Origin: Echinometra lucunter
Taxonomy: Eukaryota > Echinodermata > Echinoidea > Camarodonta > Echinometridae
DNA length: 64,000 bases
Assembly (NCBI GenBank): GCA_029962745.1
Contig: CM057154.1
Location: 27,634,269-27,698,268, forward strand
Direction of reading: 5' to 3'
The notes under the pieces were generated by a model that had not been told where the DNA came from, made no database searches, and was given only the letters and a program-made list of their open reading frames with translations. This document shows positions 47,101 to 54,118 of the stretch, one piece after another. A program made the position numbers and the translations under genes. The stretch's first letter is position 1, and each line of letters begins with the position of its first letter.

Positions 47101-50100
47101 GGGGGGGGCGGCGAACTAAATACAAGGAAACATAAAACAGTTTCGTTCAAAAAGACAATTATGTTTCATTTTGTGTAATAATTCAGAAAGTCACAAATTT
47201 AGACCCATTTACTTACGCAATGTACACGCCCCCGTTTGCACCGCTGGGTGGAGTCCAGGTAAAGGAAGTCGTCAACCCTTTGACCTGGTTGTTTCGGTGG
47301 GTGACAGCACTGTTGCTTTGCCCACATGAGACCGTCTGGAAGTTGGTTGAATCCGTAACTGACCACGAACCGACGATTTCGTCCGTTCCTAAACGACGCG
47401 CTAGAAGTAATATCCCCTTGAATTGCCCAGCACCAGGGCTTGTACTGATCGTGACTATAAGAATCGAGAAGAAAATCGTCCACTGACCTGGTTGACGTGT
47501 ATGCATGAGAATTCACTACCTACACGAAATGCGCAAACGATGTTCAGAAGCATTTAAAGCAAAGTAGGCATGCACAGCACAAATAGAGGGTGATGTTAGT
47601 TATTCCGAAGGTTCGTTATTCCGAAACAGACACATTGCGTATACCAAGATGTTTGTTAGTCGGAAAATGAAAAAAGGGCTCGTTATCCGAACATTTGTGG
47701 CGTTATTCCTTAGGTTCGTTATTCCGTAGATTCGTTAGTCCGAAAATAAAGTAAGTTTCAATATTCTGAAGGTTCGATAGTCCGAAAATGGAATCAGGTT
47801 CGTTATTCCGAAGGTTCGTTAATCCGAAAATGAAATAGGGTTCGTTATTCCGAAGGTTCGATAGTCCGAAAATGACTAACAAACTAACGAACTCATTTCA
47901 TTTTTCGGACTAAAGAACATCATAAATAACTTTACTTGCATGATTGCATCTTTTATTTTTTCGTTTCGTCGGAAGTAATCAGAAGAGTGTCGAAATATGG
48001 AGTTTTGGATTGTCAAATTTAATCTTTTTTCACAACTTCAAAACTTCTATCATACAACATGAATGCAATCAGGCTTTTGTATTCATATTTTATAATGTAC
48101 TGAATTTAACTTTTGTTTATTCAAATAAAAGTTAAATATTCCCGATATTTCATTTGTAAAAAAAAATCAGTACTCATTCTTCCCATGAAAATGAAGAAGT
48201 TGGAGGCATCCAACATCGGACATCAACATGTTCAAAGGCAACATTGCACCTCTATATTGTTTTGTGCATCCTTAGAAAGGGGCAGCTGCTTGAATTAATT
48301 TCTTGCAAGTTGGGACCCCAGCTCTTGAAGTTCCTCGTATTACCATGGTCTCAATATTGTTTAAAATTGCTGAAAGTGGTTTTCTTACCGGGAGATTTCC
48401 CCTGAAAGACTCCCGGATATAAAACCCTAAAAAAAAAACTCCCTGTGAAATGAAATGTTGGAACCTCGAAGCCGAAAGTGCGTTTTCAGTCAATTGAACC
48501 ATTTTCCAATGACTGATGGTAACGTAAATTACCGGGGGGGGGGGGGGGTTCATAAAGCTGTTCGTAAGTTACGAACGACTTTTACGCAAGACTAGTGATA
48601 TGTTCTTGTACTACATGTTAAATGATTGAGAATCTGATTATCGCCCAAGAACATGTTCCAGTCGTGCGTAAGTCATGCTTAACTTACGAACAGCTTTATG
48701 AAACACCCCCAGGCCCGCTAAAAACCTTTCATGAGATTCAGGTTACGTGTGAATACCAACTAACATTGCAAAAATACGATTCAAATCGGTAATATTTAAA
48801 TCAAAAGAATATGGCGGCCATGAAAGTAATAATTTCAGTCTTTTTAAGCTTAATCAATTCAGTAAAACTTGGGAAATGGAAATCGTATACCTGTCACCTT
48901 AGAATATCAGTGAACTCGGTTATGCGTCACAAGTGATGCAAGTGAGGTGACAAAGAAAGGGGAGGAGTTATACTGTATTCCTATAGACCAATTCACCTCC
49001 GGTTTATGTATTTGGTCCTCTTAATTCGGCGACGCCATTGCTGCGGTGGGCAAGCGCGCTGACCGCGATTGGCTCTGTGTACAAAATGAATGTAAGATAT
49101 GAGATATGCCCCGATATTGTTCCATTTACTTTATTCTAGATCAATAAAATAAAGCATGGATATATGGGTAGATGAGGTAAGACAATGGTCATATCTGACG
49201 GATGAAGGTATGATGCATTTTTGCACTTTCGATGGTTTTTCAGCTTAGTTTTGTCAGTAAGATTGCAGCATAGAAGCCGTAGTAAACGGGAGCCCTAAAT
49301 CTTACCCTGTTTACAAAGTCATGTTTTCAATTAAATTTTACGCCAAAGTACATAATGATAATGTTTCTTGACTTCAAAGTCCTTTCTGTTGATGTTTTTA
49401 CGCACTGGCGATGAATTCCTTCACATTGCTTACGGAAACCTGTGTAGGGAGTACGGCTTCTCACACAAACAGGCTTCATGAGTCAAAAGCGAGTGACTTT
49501 CGTACTCAGTTAGCTTCCAATTTTTAAACTTTCTCTAATTCTTGTGGCATTTGAGCACCGCACAGCTGCGACCTGAACTTCCCTGATAATTTCTCATTGC
49601 AAATATTACAATAAATATGCATATACTGGTCAAAATAGACAAAAAGTCGAACGAATGTACATAACGTGCTATTGACTTGTGTACTATAAAAGTGGGAGCG
49701 CCCACCGCAGTATGTCGAACTGTGTCGAACAGTCTGCTGCCCTCTTGCGTTGTGAAATTGGTCTATAAGTTACATGCAAATTGTCAAATCTTGGAATATT
49801 AACCATCTTAACTCGGATTACCTATATACTGTATTTTGATAAACACTGAATTTCTTTTCAAACAAGCTTTCACTTAAGTTTGTTAAATCAATCAACACTC
49901 TATTGTTTGAGTATTCTTTTGCTTTCAATTAACTCCCATTTATTATAAGACATTGTTGTCAAGCAAAATCGATGAAGGAGTGAAACAATGATACAACGAC
50001 TTACCTGTCAGTGGTTGACTTGGTATGTAGGTATTACTGTTTAAAGTGATAGTATATGGGCTTGGACTGGTAGTAGGCGGTAGAGAATGGCCTGGTGTCA

Positions 50101-50230
50101 TGTCCGAACAAATTTGAGGGTTCACGGGTGCGCCAGTGGAACGGGCTTGGACGAAGATGACATTATAGTTCCGCAGATACAGGACTAATGCGCCGATTAC
50201 AAAGGCAGCGAATCTTTCACTTTTCGCCAT
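27018..50230 (-). CDS. gene A: Reeler and EGF-array single-pass membrane protein (whole gene)
   Basis: Cell-surface or secreted-pathway protein of unknown role. Order: signal peptide (50230), Reeler domain over three exons, 14 intact EGF modules each in its own exon, Ser/Thr/Pro stalk (29041-29160), transmembrane helix (27993-28077), a 15-base basic micro-exon and a 45-residue tail ending at TAA 27018-27020. All junctions have GT/AG borders and matching phases (1, 2, then 1 throughout the EGF array). Omitting the defective exon 37717-37838, the exons add to 2598 bases, 865 residues. Reeler domains occur in reelin, spondins and some invertebrate immune proteins; EGF arrays mediate protein contacts. 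Adhesion or recognition is only inferred. A TTAAATAG word about 140 bases upstream of the ATG might be a TATA element. Confidence 0.85.
27788..27802 (-). CDS. gene A 15-base micro-exon, stop-transfer residues
   Basis: Between TCTTTACAG and GTACGA lie 15 bases that keep the phase (1 + 12 + 2) and add SKGRR, a basic cluster directly after the membrane helix. The tail exon also joins the helix exon in frame without it, so it may be optional. Confidence 0.5.
27993..28077 (-). CDS. gene A transmembrane exon
   Basis: AHVIAIASGFAVAILLTAVV followed by LIAVCVKL: one hydrophobic helix of about 25 residues ending at a Lys. Acceptor TTCTTCTTCAACAG, donor CTCCA/GTAAGTG, entering in phase 1 and leaving in phase 2. 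Confidence 0.85.
28078..29040 (-). other. gene A intron: AT-rich
   Basis: Contains poly-G runs at about 28664 and poly-C at 28837-28851, and CAGTGGCGCATTG near 28613 that resembles an hAT end without a matching partner. No gene. Confidence 0.5.
29041..29160 (-). CDS. gene A stalk exon, Ser/Thr/Pro-rich
   Basis: Forty residues rich in Thr, Ser and Pro (SSPPTMNTMNKTPTISL..., METTETPGPAAATSE) between the last EGF and the membrane helix: probably an O-glycosylated stalk. Acceptor CACTTCTTTAG, donor G/GTAATT, phase 1-1. Confidence 0.75.
29161..30507 (-). other. gene A intron with SINE
   Basis: At about 29196-29470 on the plus strand: A box TGGTCTATTGGATAGG, B box GTGTTCGAATCC and an end CAGGGCCCTAAGGAAGAGGA, matching the SINE family at 25137 and 54000. 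Near 30430-30475 a minus-strand TACCGGGTGTCCCAGAAAAA resembles mariner-type ends. Confidence 0.5.
30508..30621 (-). CDS. gene A EGF module 14, membrane-proximal
   Basis: NECYLSPCLNGGSCIDGLDS, then FICLCPDGYNGTMC, six cysteines, 114 bases, acceptor TTCTTTCAG, donor GTAATA. The N-E-C opening and D-S-F-I-C recall calcium-binding EGF modules, although the full Asp/Asn signature is not complete. Confidence 0.9.
31070..31270 (-). pseudogene. decayed EGF exon split by unrelated sequence
   Basis: The 5' part (SNPCLNGGIC-like, 31225-31270) and the 3' part (GHTGSLCEEG-like, 31070-31110) match the intact exon 30508-30621, but about 115 unrelated bases separate them and the donor reads GCATAA instead of GTAATA. 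Confidence 0.7.
31271..31670 (-). other. gene A intron segment paralogous to gene B
   Basis: 31390-31670 aligns almost base for base with 56650-56915 of gene B (GCATGTACAAAGAGACACTC... to TTTTGCCCATATA). It forms the left flank of the TIR insertion. Confidence 0.8.
31671..33574. mobile_element. complete TAGGTTTTCCCGG TIR element, 1.9 kb, in gene A intron
   Basis: Same ends and order as 12765-14476, with TA on both sides. A segment of about 200 bases (ATGTTTATAATTTCCATGTTACC...GGTTGCCTTT) is present twice at 32886-33105 and 33107-33325. No coding frame. Confidence 0.8.
33575..34717. mobile_element. second TIR copy lacking its left part
   Basis: Starts within the element (TTTGTTGAA...ATTAAT matches 32158) and ends in GGGAAAACCTA at 34717. 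Fused directly to the right end of the first copy, so the two form one composite insertion. Confidence 0.7.
34718..34872 (-). other. gene A intron segment paralogous to gene B
   Basis: AGAAAGGTGTGAAAACA...AAAAGCGAGCGGTAAAA...AGAAATAGAATTTCTCTGGAC aligns with 56915-57055. Confidence 0.8.
34873..34992 (-). CDS. gene A EGF module 13
   Basis: VPGDPCFSGPCMNGATC...CECANGFEGNLC, six cysteines, 120 bases, acceptor TATTTTCAG, donor GTAGGT taken for phase 1. The exon and about 250 bases of each flanking intron are paralogous to gene B 57056-57175. Confidence 0.92.
34993..35781 (-). other. gene A intron with (ATA)n microsatellite
   Basis: ATA/ATG repeats at 35070-35140. The first 230 bases are paralogous to 57176-57520 in gene B. 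A poly-C run lies at 35668-35687. Confidence 0.65.
35782..35904 (-). CDS. gene A EGF module 12
   Basis: TNPCTDSPCQNGGTC...YSCDCPSGFTGEFC, six cysteines, 123 bases, acceptor GACTTCTAG, donor GTATAA, phase 1-1. Confidence 0.93.
35905..36959 (-). other. gene A intron, AT-rich
   Basis: No repeat or gene recognised beyond AT-rich simple stretches. Confidence 0.5.
36960..37082 (-). CDS. gene A EGF module 11
   Basis: VTNPCASNQCQNGGTC...YTCNCPAGYTGELC, six cysteines, 123 bases, acceptor CATTTCCAG, donor GTTTGC, phase 1-1. Closest to the G-type. Confidence 0.93.
37083..38310 (-). other. gene A introns around the defective A-type exon
   Basis: AT-rich introns flank the exon at 37717-37838. The L-type exon expected upstream of it in the L-A-G order is not found. 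Confidence 0.55.
37717..37838 (-). pseudogene. A-type EGF exon with one-base deletion at the donor
   Basis: All six cysteines are present (ASDPCADNQCQNGGAC...CVCPSGFSGQYC), but the exon is 122, not 123, bases and its end reads TGCCAAACG/GTTTTTTTTT, so the donor lacks the usual GTRAGT match and would break the phase. Either the exon is skipped (all neighbours are phase 1, so skipping is harmless) or the poly-A run here hides a sequencing error. Confidence 0.7.
38311..38433 (-). CDS. gene A EGF module 10 (G-type)
   Basis: GTDPCANSPCQNGGTC...YTCNCPVGYTGERC, six cysteines, 123 bases, acceptor CTACAG, donor GTCAGA, phase 1-1. Confidence 0.92.
38670..38719 (-). pseudogene. decayed A-type EGF exon
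   Basis: The last 50 bases align with A-type exons (GTACTGGCNACT..., CAGAAGTAT) but with several changes, and the 5' two thirds and acceptor are missing. It sits exactly where the A exon of the third L-A-G unit is expected, 73 bases from the L exon. Confidence 0.8.
38792..38914 (-). CDS. gene A EGF module 9 (L-type)
   Basis: LDLCANNQCQNGGAC...CKCPSGFSGQYC, 123 bases, acceptor TTTGCAG, donor GTCCGT, phase 1-1. A more diverged copy of modules 3 and 6. Confidence 0.92.
39302..39424 (-). CDS. gene A EGF module 8 (G-type)
   Basis: GIDPCANSPCQNGGTC...YTCNCPVTHTGELC, six cysteines, 123 bases, acceptor with TACAG, donor GTACGA. Confidence 0.93.
39639..39761 (-). CDS. gene A EGF module 7 (A-type)
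   Basis: ASDPCANNQCQNGGAC...CICPSGFSGQYC, 123 bases, phase 1-1, same splice-site sequences as 40869-40991. Confidence 0.93.
40031..40153 (-). CDS. gene A EGF module 6 (L-type)
   Basis: LDLCASNQCQNGGAC...CNCPSGFSGRYC, six cysteines, 123 bases, phase 1-1, donor GTCCGT. Second copy of the duplicated L-A-G unit. Confidence 0.93.
40531..40653 (-). CDS. gene A EGF module 5 (G-type)
   Basis: GIDPCANSPCQNGGTC...CNCPVTHTGELC, 123 bases, acceptor TTACCCACAG, donor GTACGA. Copy of 39302-39424; the stretch before the fourth cysteine reads NACTC here and NAYTC there, so this copy has an extra cysteine. Confidence 0.92.
40869..40991 (-). CDS. gene A EGF module 4 (A-type)
   Basis: ASDPCANNQCQNGGAC...FCICPSGFSGQYC, 123 bases, acceptor GCAACAGCAG, donor GTTTGG. 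Differs from the 39639-39761 copy by one visible residue (SSPP versus SIPP). Confidence 0.93.
41258..41380 (-). CDS. gene A EGF module 3 (L-type)
   Basis: LDLCASNQCQNGGAC...FCKCPSGFSGQYC, 123 bases, acceptor TTTGCAG, donor GTCCGT, phase 1-1. Nearly identical to the exon at 40031-40153. Confidence 0.93.
41711..41749 (-). pseudogene. truncated G-type EGF exon
   Basis: Only the last third of a G-type EGF exon remains (CPVGYTGELCQ-like). Its donor is AT instead of GT, and the exon is cut at 41749 where unrelated AAATTATGC-rich sequence begins. It would be the start of another L-A-G unit. Confidence 0.85.
41750..42041. repeat. AAATTATGC-rich sequence
   Basis: AAAATTATGCTAAA-like words recur about seven times between 41765 and 41890, followed by AAATAAAT simple sequence. 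It begins where the EGF exon is cut, so it is probably the end of an inserted element. Confidence 0.55.
42045..43265. mobile_element. hAT-like element, third GAGCGAGCGAAGCGAGC copy, right end unclear
   Basis: Begins CAATGGCGTACCGTGGGTCAA, matching CAGTGGCGTTCCGTGGGTCAA at 21911, and carries the GAGCGAGC motif at about 42738, 42950, 43083 and 43249. Its right end seems lost at the (TA)n run at 43290. A CCCCCTG minisatellite is at 42316-42347, and a SINE is inserted at 42427. Confidence 0.65.
42427..42600 (+). repeat. tRNA-derived SINE inside the hAT-like element
   Basis: GTGCCGTAGTGGAGTGGTTTAAGGCGCTTGAC is a Leu/Ser-type A box region and GGTCCGGGGTTCGATCCTAGG a good B box, ending GGCACGGCAC. 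The tail TTATGCCCTTAAGCAAGGCA resembles other SINEs here. Confidence 0.7.
43266..44155. repeat. tRNA-SINE family cluster with (TA)n ends
   Basis: Between (TA)n runs at 43290-43340 and 44078-44143 lie one partial and one full copy of the same SINE, sharing GGTAGGACAGCTCTG, TTGATTCATGCTACGC and GAGAGTTGCCAAAGCTGTTG. Confidence 0.75.
43858..43928 (+). other. tRNA-like SINE head, cloverleaf intact, anticodon-position TCA
   Basis: 71 nt: acceptor GTCTCCG/CGGAGAC pairs fully, anticodon stem TTGGC/GCCAA is perfect around loop GTTCATA, T arm CCGGG-TTCGATT-CCCGG is perfect. The anticodon position would read UGA. It lies in a SINE. Confidence 0.65.
44156..44590. mobile_element. palindromic foldback element
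   Basis: GTGCAATGGACAGAATATTTCATGA at 44177 and its inverse at about 44265-44290 enclose a near-perfect hairpin whose turn is CAACGAGGCTGCGCCTCGTTG (44226-44246). Similar in design to 3622-3726. Confidence 0.7.
44591..45037 (-). other. gene A intron, nothing recognised
   Basis: AT-rich, ending with a poly-T/poly-G patch at 44967-45010 next to the exon. Confidence 0.5.
45038..45157 (-). CDS. gene A EGF module 2
   Basis: EPCLSNPCLNEGTC...YYCNCTSGFEGTNC, six cysteines with a short second loop, 120 bases, phase 1-1, donor GTAGGT. Resembles the 34873 and 57056 modules more than the 123-base modules. Confidence 0.9.
45190..45445. repeat. polypurine tract, about 250 bases
   Basis: Plus strand is almost only A and G (GAAGAAGGAGAAG...). 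On the transcribed (minus) strand it is a polypyrimidine stretch just inside the intron after EGF module 1 and before the module 2 acceptor. Confidence 0.9.
45751..45882 (-). CDS. gene A EGF module 1
   Basis: Six cysteines in the pattern DPCAGNQCENGGVC...CVCLSGFTGQFC. Acceptor ACACCAATCAG, donor GTATTA, phase 1-1, 132 bases. Next to a poly-A/AAT run in the intron. Confidence 0.92.
45883..46764 (-). other. gene A intron, nothing recognised
   Basis: AT-rich; a 23-base direct repeat (ATCTGTTAGATAAACATTAAAC) occurs twice at 46569-46612. No gene. Confidence 0.5.
46765..46826 (-). CDS. gene A exon 3: end of Reeler domain
   Basis: Sixty-two bases encoding ATFVREFSVFWINVTSSLIQ, the usual AT-x-V...FW ending of Reeler domains. 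Acceptor TATGCTCAG, donor GTGGGT. Same length as the gene B exon 62054-62115. Confidence 0.9.
47217..47454 (-). CDS. gene A exon 2: Reeler domain core
   Basis: After acceptor TTCTTATAG the frame continues VTISTSPGAGQFKGILLLAR, then GSWS, a Cys in VSCGQ, AVTHRN and FTWTPP, the family's hallmark core. Donor GTAAGT, phase 2. About 60 percent of residues match the gene B exon 62729-62969. Confidence 0.93.
47590..47925. repeat. TTCGTTATTCCGAA minisatellite, about 41-bp unit
   Basis: GGTTCGTTATTCCGAAGG and TTCGTTAGTCCGAAAATG alternate in five or so units; each half is near-palindromic. It lies in gene A intron 1, 135 bases upstream of the Reeler core exon. Confidence 0.85.
48537..48712. mobile_element. 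MITE, 175 bp, ends TTCATAAAGCTGTTCGTAAGTTA
   Basis: GGGGTTCATAAAGCTGTTCG at the left and CGAACAGCTTTATGAAACAC at the right are inverted, with AAGAACATGTT-type inner inverted words. No coding capacity. Confidence 0.8.
48982..49766. mobile_element. TIR element in intron 1 of gene A, ends TATAGACCAATTTCAC
   Basis: TATAGACCAATTCACCTCCGG at 48982 is matched by GTGAAATTGGTCTATA at 49751-49766. Contains GCGACGCCATTGCTGCGGTG and CCGCAGTATG near the ends. Another copy starts at 63794 in the same orientation. Confidence 0.8.
50005..50230 (-). CDS. gene A exon 1: signal peptide and start of Reeler domain
   Basis: ATG in a strong context (AAAGATGG). A hydrophobic stretch FAAFVIGALVLYL and VIFVQA make a slightly broken signal peptide, followed by QICSDMTPGHSLPPTTS, the typical Cys-x-x-Met-x-Pro-x-His opening of a Reeler domain. 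Donor CTGACAG/GTAAGT leaves one base (phase 1). Confidence 0.85.
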
Positions 50231-53200
50231 CTTTGACCGTTATGCGGGAGTTACGGGGTGCCGATGAGCACTGCTTTTGATTTGCTTCTTGCATTTTTTC
50301 TTGCATAAACATGCTAGTTGTTGATTTACCCTTGGTAGATATTTTTGGATAATATCAGGCCTTGACTATTTAAGGGTGTATGGAGACTCCTCCTTTTGCC
50401 GACTGAGTGAGTGATATTTAGTTTTCTATACGATGTGTCATTTAATATTTGAAAGTGGGACATGGGAAGCCATCTCCCAACAGATTTTCTGCCAAGAAAA
50501 ATAAAGAGTAAAAATATGGTAAAATTCAGTCATTTGTACGATTATATTATGAACCGAATGTCAATTCAAATCAGACGGGAAATAGATTAACAACACCAAC
50601 ACACCCAAATTTCTTCGCTCGGTTTACTTTTTAGTGGAAAATTGAATGTTACTTCGTGTTAGCTTTTATAGTTTCAATCCATCTGTTCCAGCTTTCACTT
50701 TCTTCTCTAGTGAAGTAGTTTAAAATAATTCTTCCTGTAAAGAACATAACCCTCAATAAATGATTTCGTTGCAAAAGTACAAAAATAGATCACAGTATTA
50801 ATTAAGGTCAGATCTTTTGTTCATCTTAAGGCCAGGGTTGAGAAATACTGATGTCACTCACACATGAACTATTCAAGCAATTATCTTTCAGAATGTTCAT
50901 TGTGCCATTCAGCAGGGGGCACGTGCGAACCTCCCCACCCCACCCCTAGCTAAACCAGAGAGGCTCTACATGCTGTGTGAACGTGTAGTGCAATCTGTTC
51001 GCTATTCTATCTCTCTGTCTGGTTACGCCCCATTTAGAGCTCCTCCAGGATACAATAGCAAAGTCTTGCTCTTTGTCAGGAATATCACAGTCGTTCTGCG
51101 AAATACGCAGGTGGCAAAGACAACATGGTACTGCAAGGCCTCCGCGACAGCCTCTTTGTGTATAGGTGCGAGAATAAAAACAAGGACCACTGAACAATAT
51201 GAACGCCCGTGTCATGGATTTTTTATTTTCTATATATAGTGACTTTGTATTACATTTCGATTTTCGGGATATTGTGTCATGTTTATATTCTCCATGTACA
51301 ATCTTGCTTTTTCAGATAAGGGGCGCATTCGGATTCATTATTTTAGAACTGCTGTAATTCAAATTATAACACACTTCTCATTATTATCGATCTTTATGTC
51401 AAAAGACATGCTTAGATTTTGATACCATTCTTCAAAAGCTTGAAATGATCTCTGAACCTGTATCTCAGTGCATGTAATGCAACATTTCTTGAGGGTTTTT
51501 TTTATCATGCATATGTTGTTTATGACATACAATTTTAGTTTGGATGTAGGCCTATATTTACCTATGTACAGGGCCCCCAAAAGTATCATTTTACTGACAG
51601 TGTCAAACATAAAAAATAAAACAAAATTCAAGCCAATCAGCTTACATCAGGTGAATTAAAAATGGGTCGTAATATGGACGATGCATTCTATAGCCGTGTT
51701 TAGTTGAAGTAATTGCATGTTTCAGCCTACATCAAAAAAAGTAGTAATAGGCATTATTACAAATGTCTTACGTCAGGAAATAGTAAAGAGAATGGAATGT
51801 AATGAGAAAGCGATGGTAGGAGGGGGGATGGGGGAGGGGTAGAGGTGGTGCCGATGAATAAGAGAGATGTGAGGTAAAAATTATGTTTTGTTCATTATTT
51901 GTGTGAATGAAAGAGTAAGTTGTTGATACGATGAAAGAGATGGCATACTTTGTAATAATACATTTTTCTAAAATATGAATAGCGTTTTAGTTTGCTAATT
52001 TATTGTATTATTGTATCTTTTCCTTGCGAGGCAATCCTTTCCGTTTTTCGCGAATTTTTTGTTTGTTTGTTTGTATTTATAATTTTATGTATAAGCGTGC
52101 TTGCATTACGTTTCAAGATTTTATTTCTATATATTCACCTTATTCAGGGTATGATGTCATTTCATCTTCTCAAAATTTATATTTTTACCTATAGCCAATA
52201 AGAAGTGACAAACTGAAAATGTAGAATTCAATAATATTTCATTTTCCATGTTTTCAATTGATTACCTTGGAGACTATACAGGTCATAACCGAATATATGA
52301 CATTAAAATTGTAGAAACCAATCATTTTTTCATAGAGCCAACAACAAGACAAACAATTTACAGCTTATATTCAACCTTTTTCGATATAATATGTATTATA
52401 TTTGAAACTGAATAAAAAGTGACTGACAACTCAAGTCACAAAAATTTAATTATAGGTGTAGGTTTAACTCTGACTCTAATTTTGATTTATTCCATGATGA
52501 ACTGGATTCATATCTTCATAAAATACGATGACTCTCCCCCCCCCCCCCCCCCGCCCCACACACACATACGCACAATCACGCATTGAAACATTCTAGCAAT
52601 GTACCATGTCTTCTCCTACTTCTCCTCCCTCTCGGACTCCTTGTCTGCCTCCCTCTTTTTATTCTCTTGCGCGCTCTCTCCCAAGCCTTTTATTCTTCCT
52701 TCGTCTTTTTTCTGAACTTTCTTATCTTTTTCTAAAAGCATCATTGGTGGCCTTACTTAGTACATGTAAATATTGCCGATCAAATTTCCATTCATTTCAT
52801 TCTAAATAAAGCTATATATTTCTATATTGCAAGAGCAATGTTGAAAGCTATAAAAAAAAATGAGAGAAAGGATGTAGATTAATTTACTTCACATTGAACG
52901 AAAACCAAAATATACGGTTCTCTATATGAAGAAAAGGAAATTACAAATGGTTCAAACAACTTTTTTTTCCTGAACAAAGTAACCATACTTCTTAAATTCC
53001 ACGACCTGTAATTTTTTTTCTTCAAAACTCGTCCTTAATATCTAACTGTTCTCTGTTTACATTTATATCTGATAGTGAGCTCCTTAATTCAAGAGGATAT
53101 ACTGAGTTTATTGCATACATAATTTATTTTGTATTCTTATAAATCTGTCTTTTTCTTCATCTGTTAGAATATAGTTTCGATTTCGCCGCATGTCTACGAT

Positions 53201-53763
53201 ACAACAGTAGTGTATATTTTGCGGAAACATGCACTGTAATTAAAACACTACGTACTATCTTAAAAACAATGCACTATAGTGTCCAACGACATCATTAAAG
53301 ATTATGACACATCAAATATATATATATATATATATCATGCTTTATACATTTATGATTGTTCCATTATCATTACGGTGCTCCCGTACGTGTACATGCTTTA
53401 TACATTTATGATTGTTCCATTATCATTACGGTGCTCCCGTACGTGTTGCGGCGATTATAATTGCTCCAGGATTATTTTCCCCGTAGATGTAGGGTTAGGG
53501 TTATGGTTGGGGTGCATTTGGGTCTTTGTGGGTTAGATTCAGGCTTAAGGTTTGGTCCAGGATTGCAGTTTATAATTCTTTTAGATATTAACATTGCCTC
53601 TGAGCATGCTGAGCAATAGCTGTCGCCAAACATAATGTCTTACTATCTAATAACAAAGAACTGATCAAGAAAAAATAGACAGAGCAGAAATTTCATCCAT
53701 TCGACATGTTCGATGATGAAACTGCCCAGCCGTCCCAGTATTGCAGTAGGTATCATAGATTTC
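50231..53763. other. intergenic region between gene A and gene B
   Basis: Promoter side of gene A and 3' side of gene B. Holds a poly-C run (52539-52553), a 56-bp direct duplication at 53336-53446, and at 50946-51239 a segment that is open on both strands for 89 codons. No promoter motif can be asserted. Confidence 0.5.
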
Positions 53764-53897
53764 CTAAGCAAGTGTTCTTGCATTGATGATAACCGTGAGC
53801 CCCAAAGCTGAGACGGTAAGTATAACGCTCCGTGTAAGAATGTATCCCCGAGCTGTGGTCGAGGGTGGAGTGGTCATCAAATTATGGTTTTCTATCT
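53764..53897 (-). CDS. gene B last exon: stalk and hydrophobic C-terminus
   Basis: Acceptor GTTGGTTTTGCAG in phase 1, then EIENHNLMTTPPSTTARG, a hydrophobic stretch SVILTVSALGLTVII and NARTLA-stop (TAG 53764-53766). The layout fits either a short single-pass anchor or a GPI-attachment signal. Exon call rests on phase, acceptor and hydrophobicity only. Confidence 0.6.
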
Positions 53898-54079
53898 CTG
53901 CAAAACCAACAGAAAGACAAAATGCTCGCTCAGATATGAAGTGGTATAAACCGCGTCAAAAACCATGAACGATAAGATGAGTGTAGGATAATAATAATAA
54001 TAATAATAATATGATAGCAATGATAACAGTAATAATAATAATGATGATGATGATAATAATAATAATAATAATAATAATG

Positions 54080-54118
<39 letters not shown>

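Noticed and set aside
47220..47486. Frame antisense to the Reeler core exon (also 62756-62953)
   Set aside because: Shadow of the coding strand.
53483..53510. Telomere-like TAGGGTTAGGGTTA
   Set aside because: Only two TTAGGG words; too short to be an interstitial telomere.
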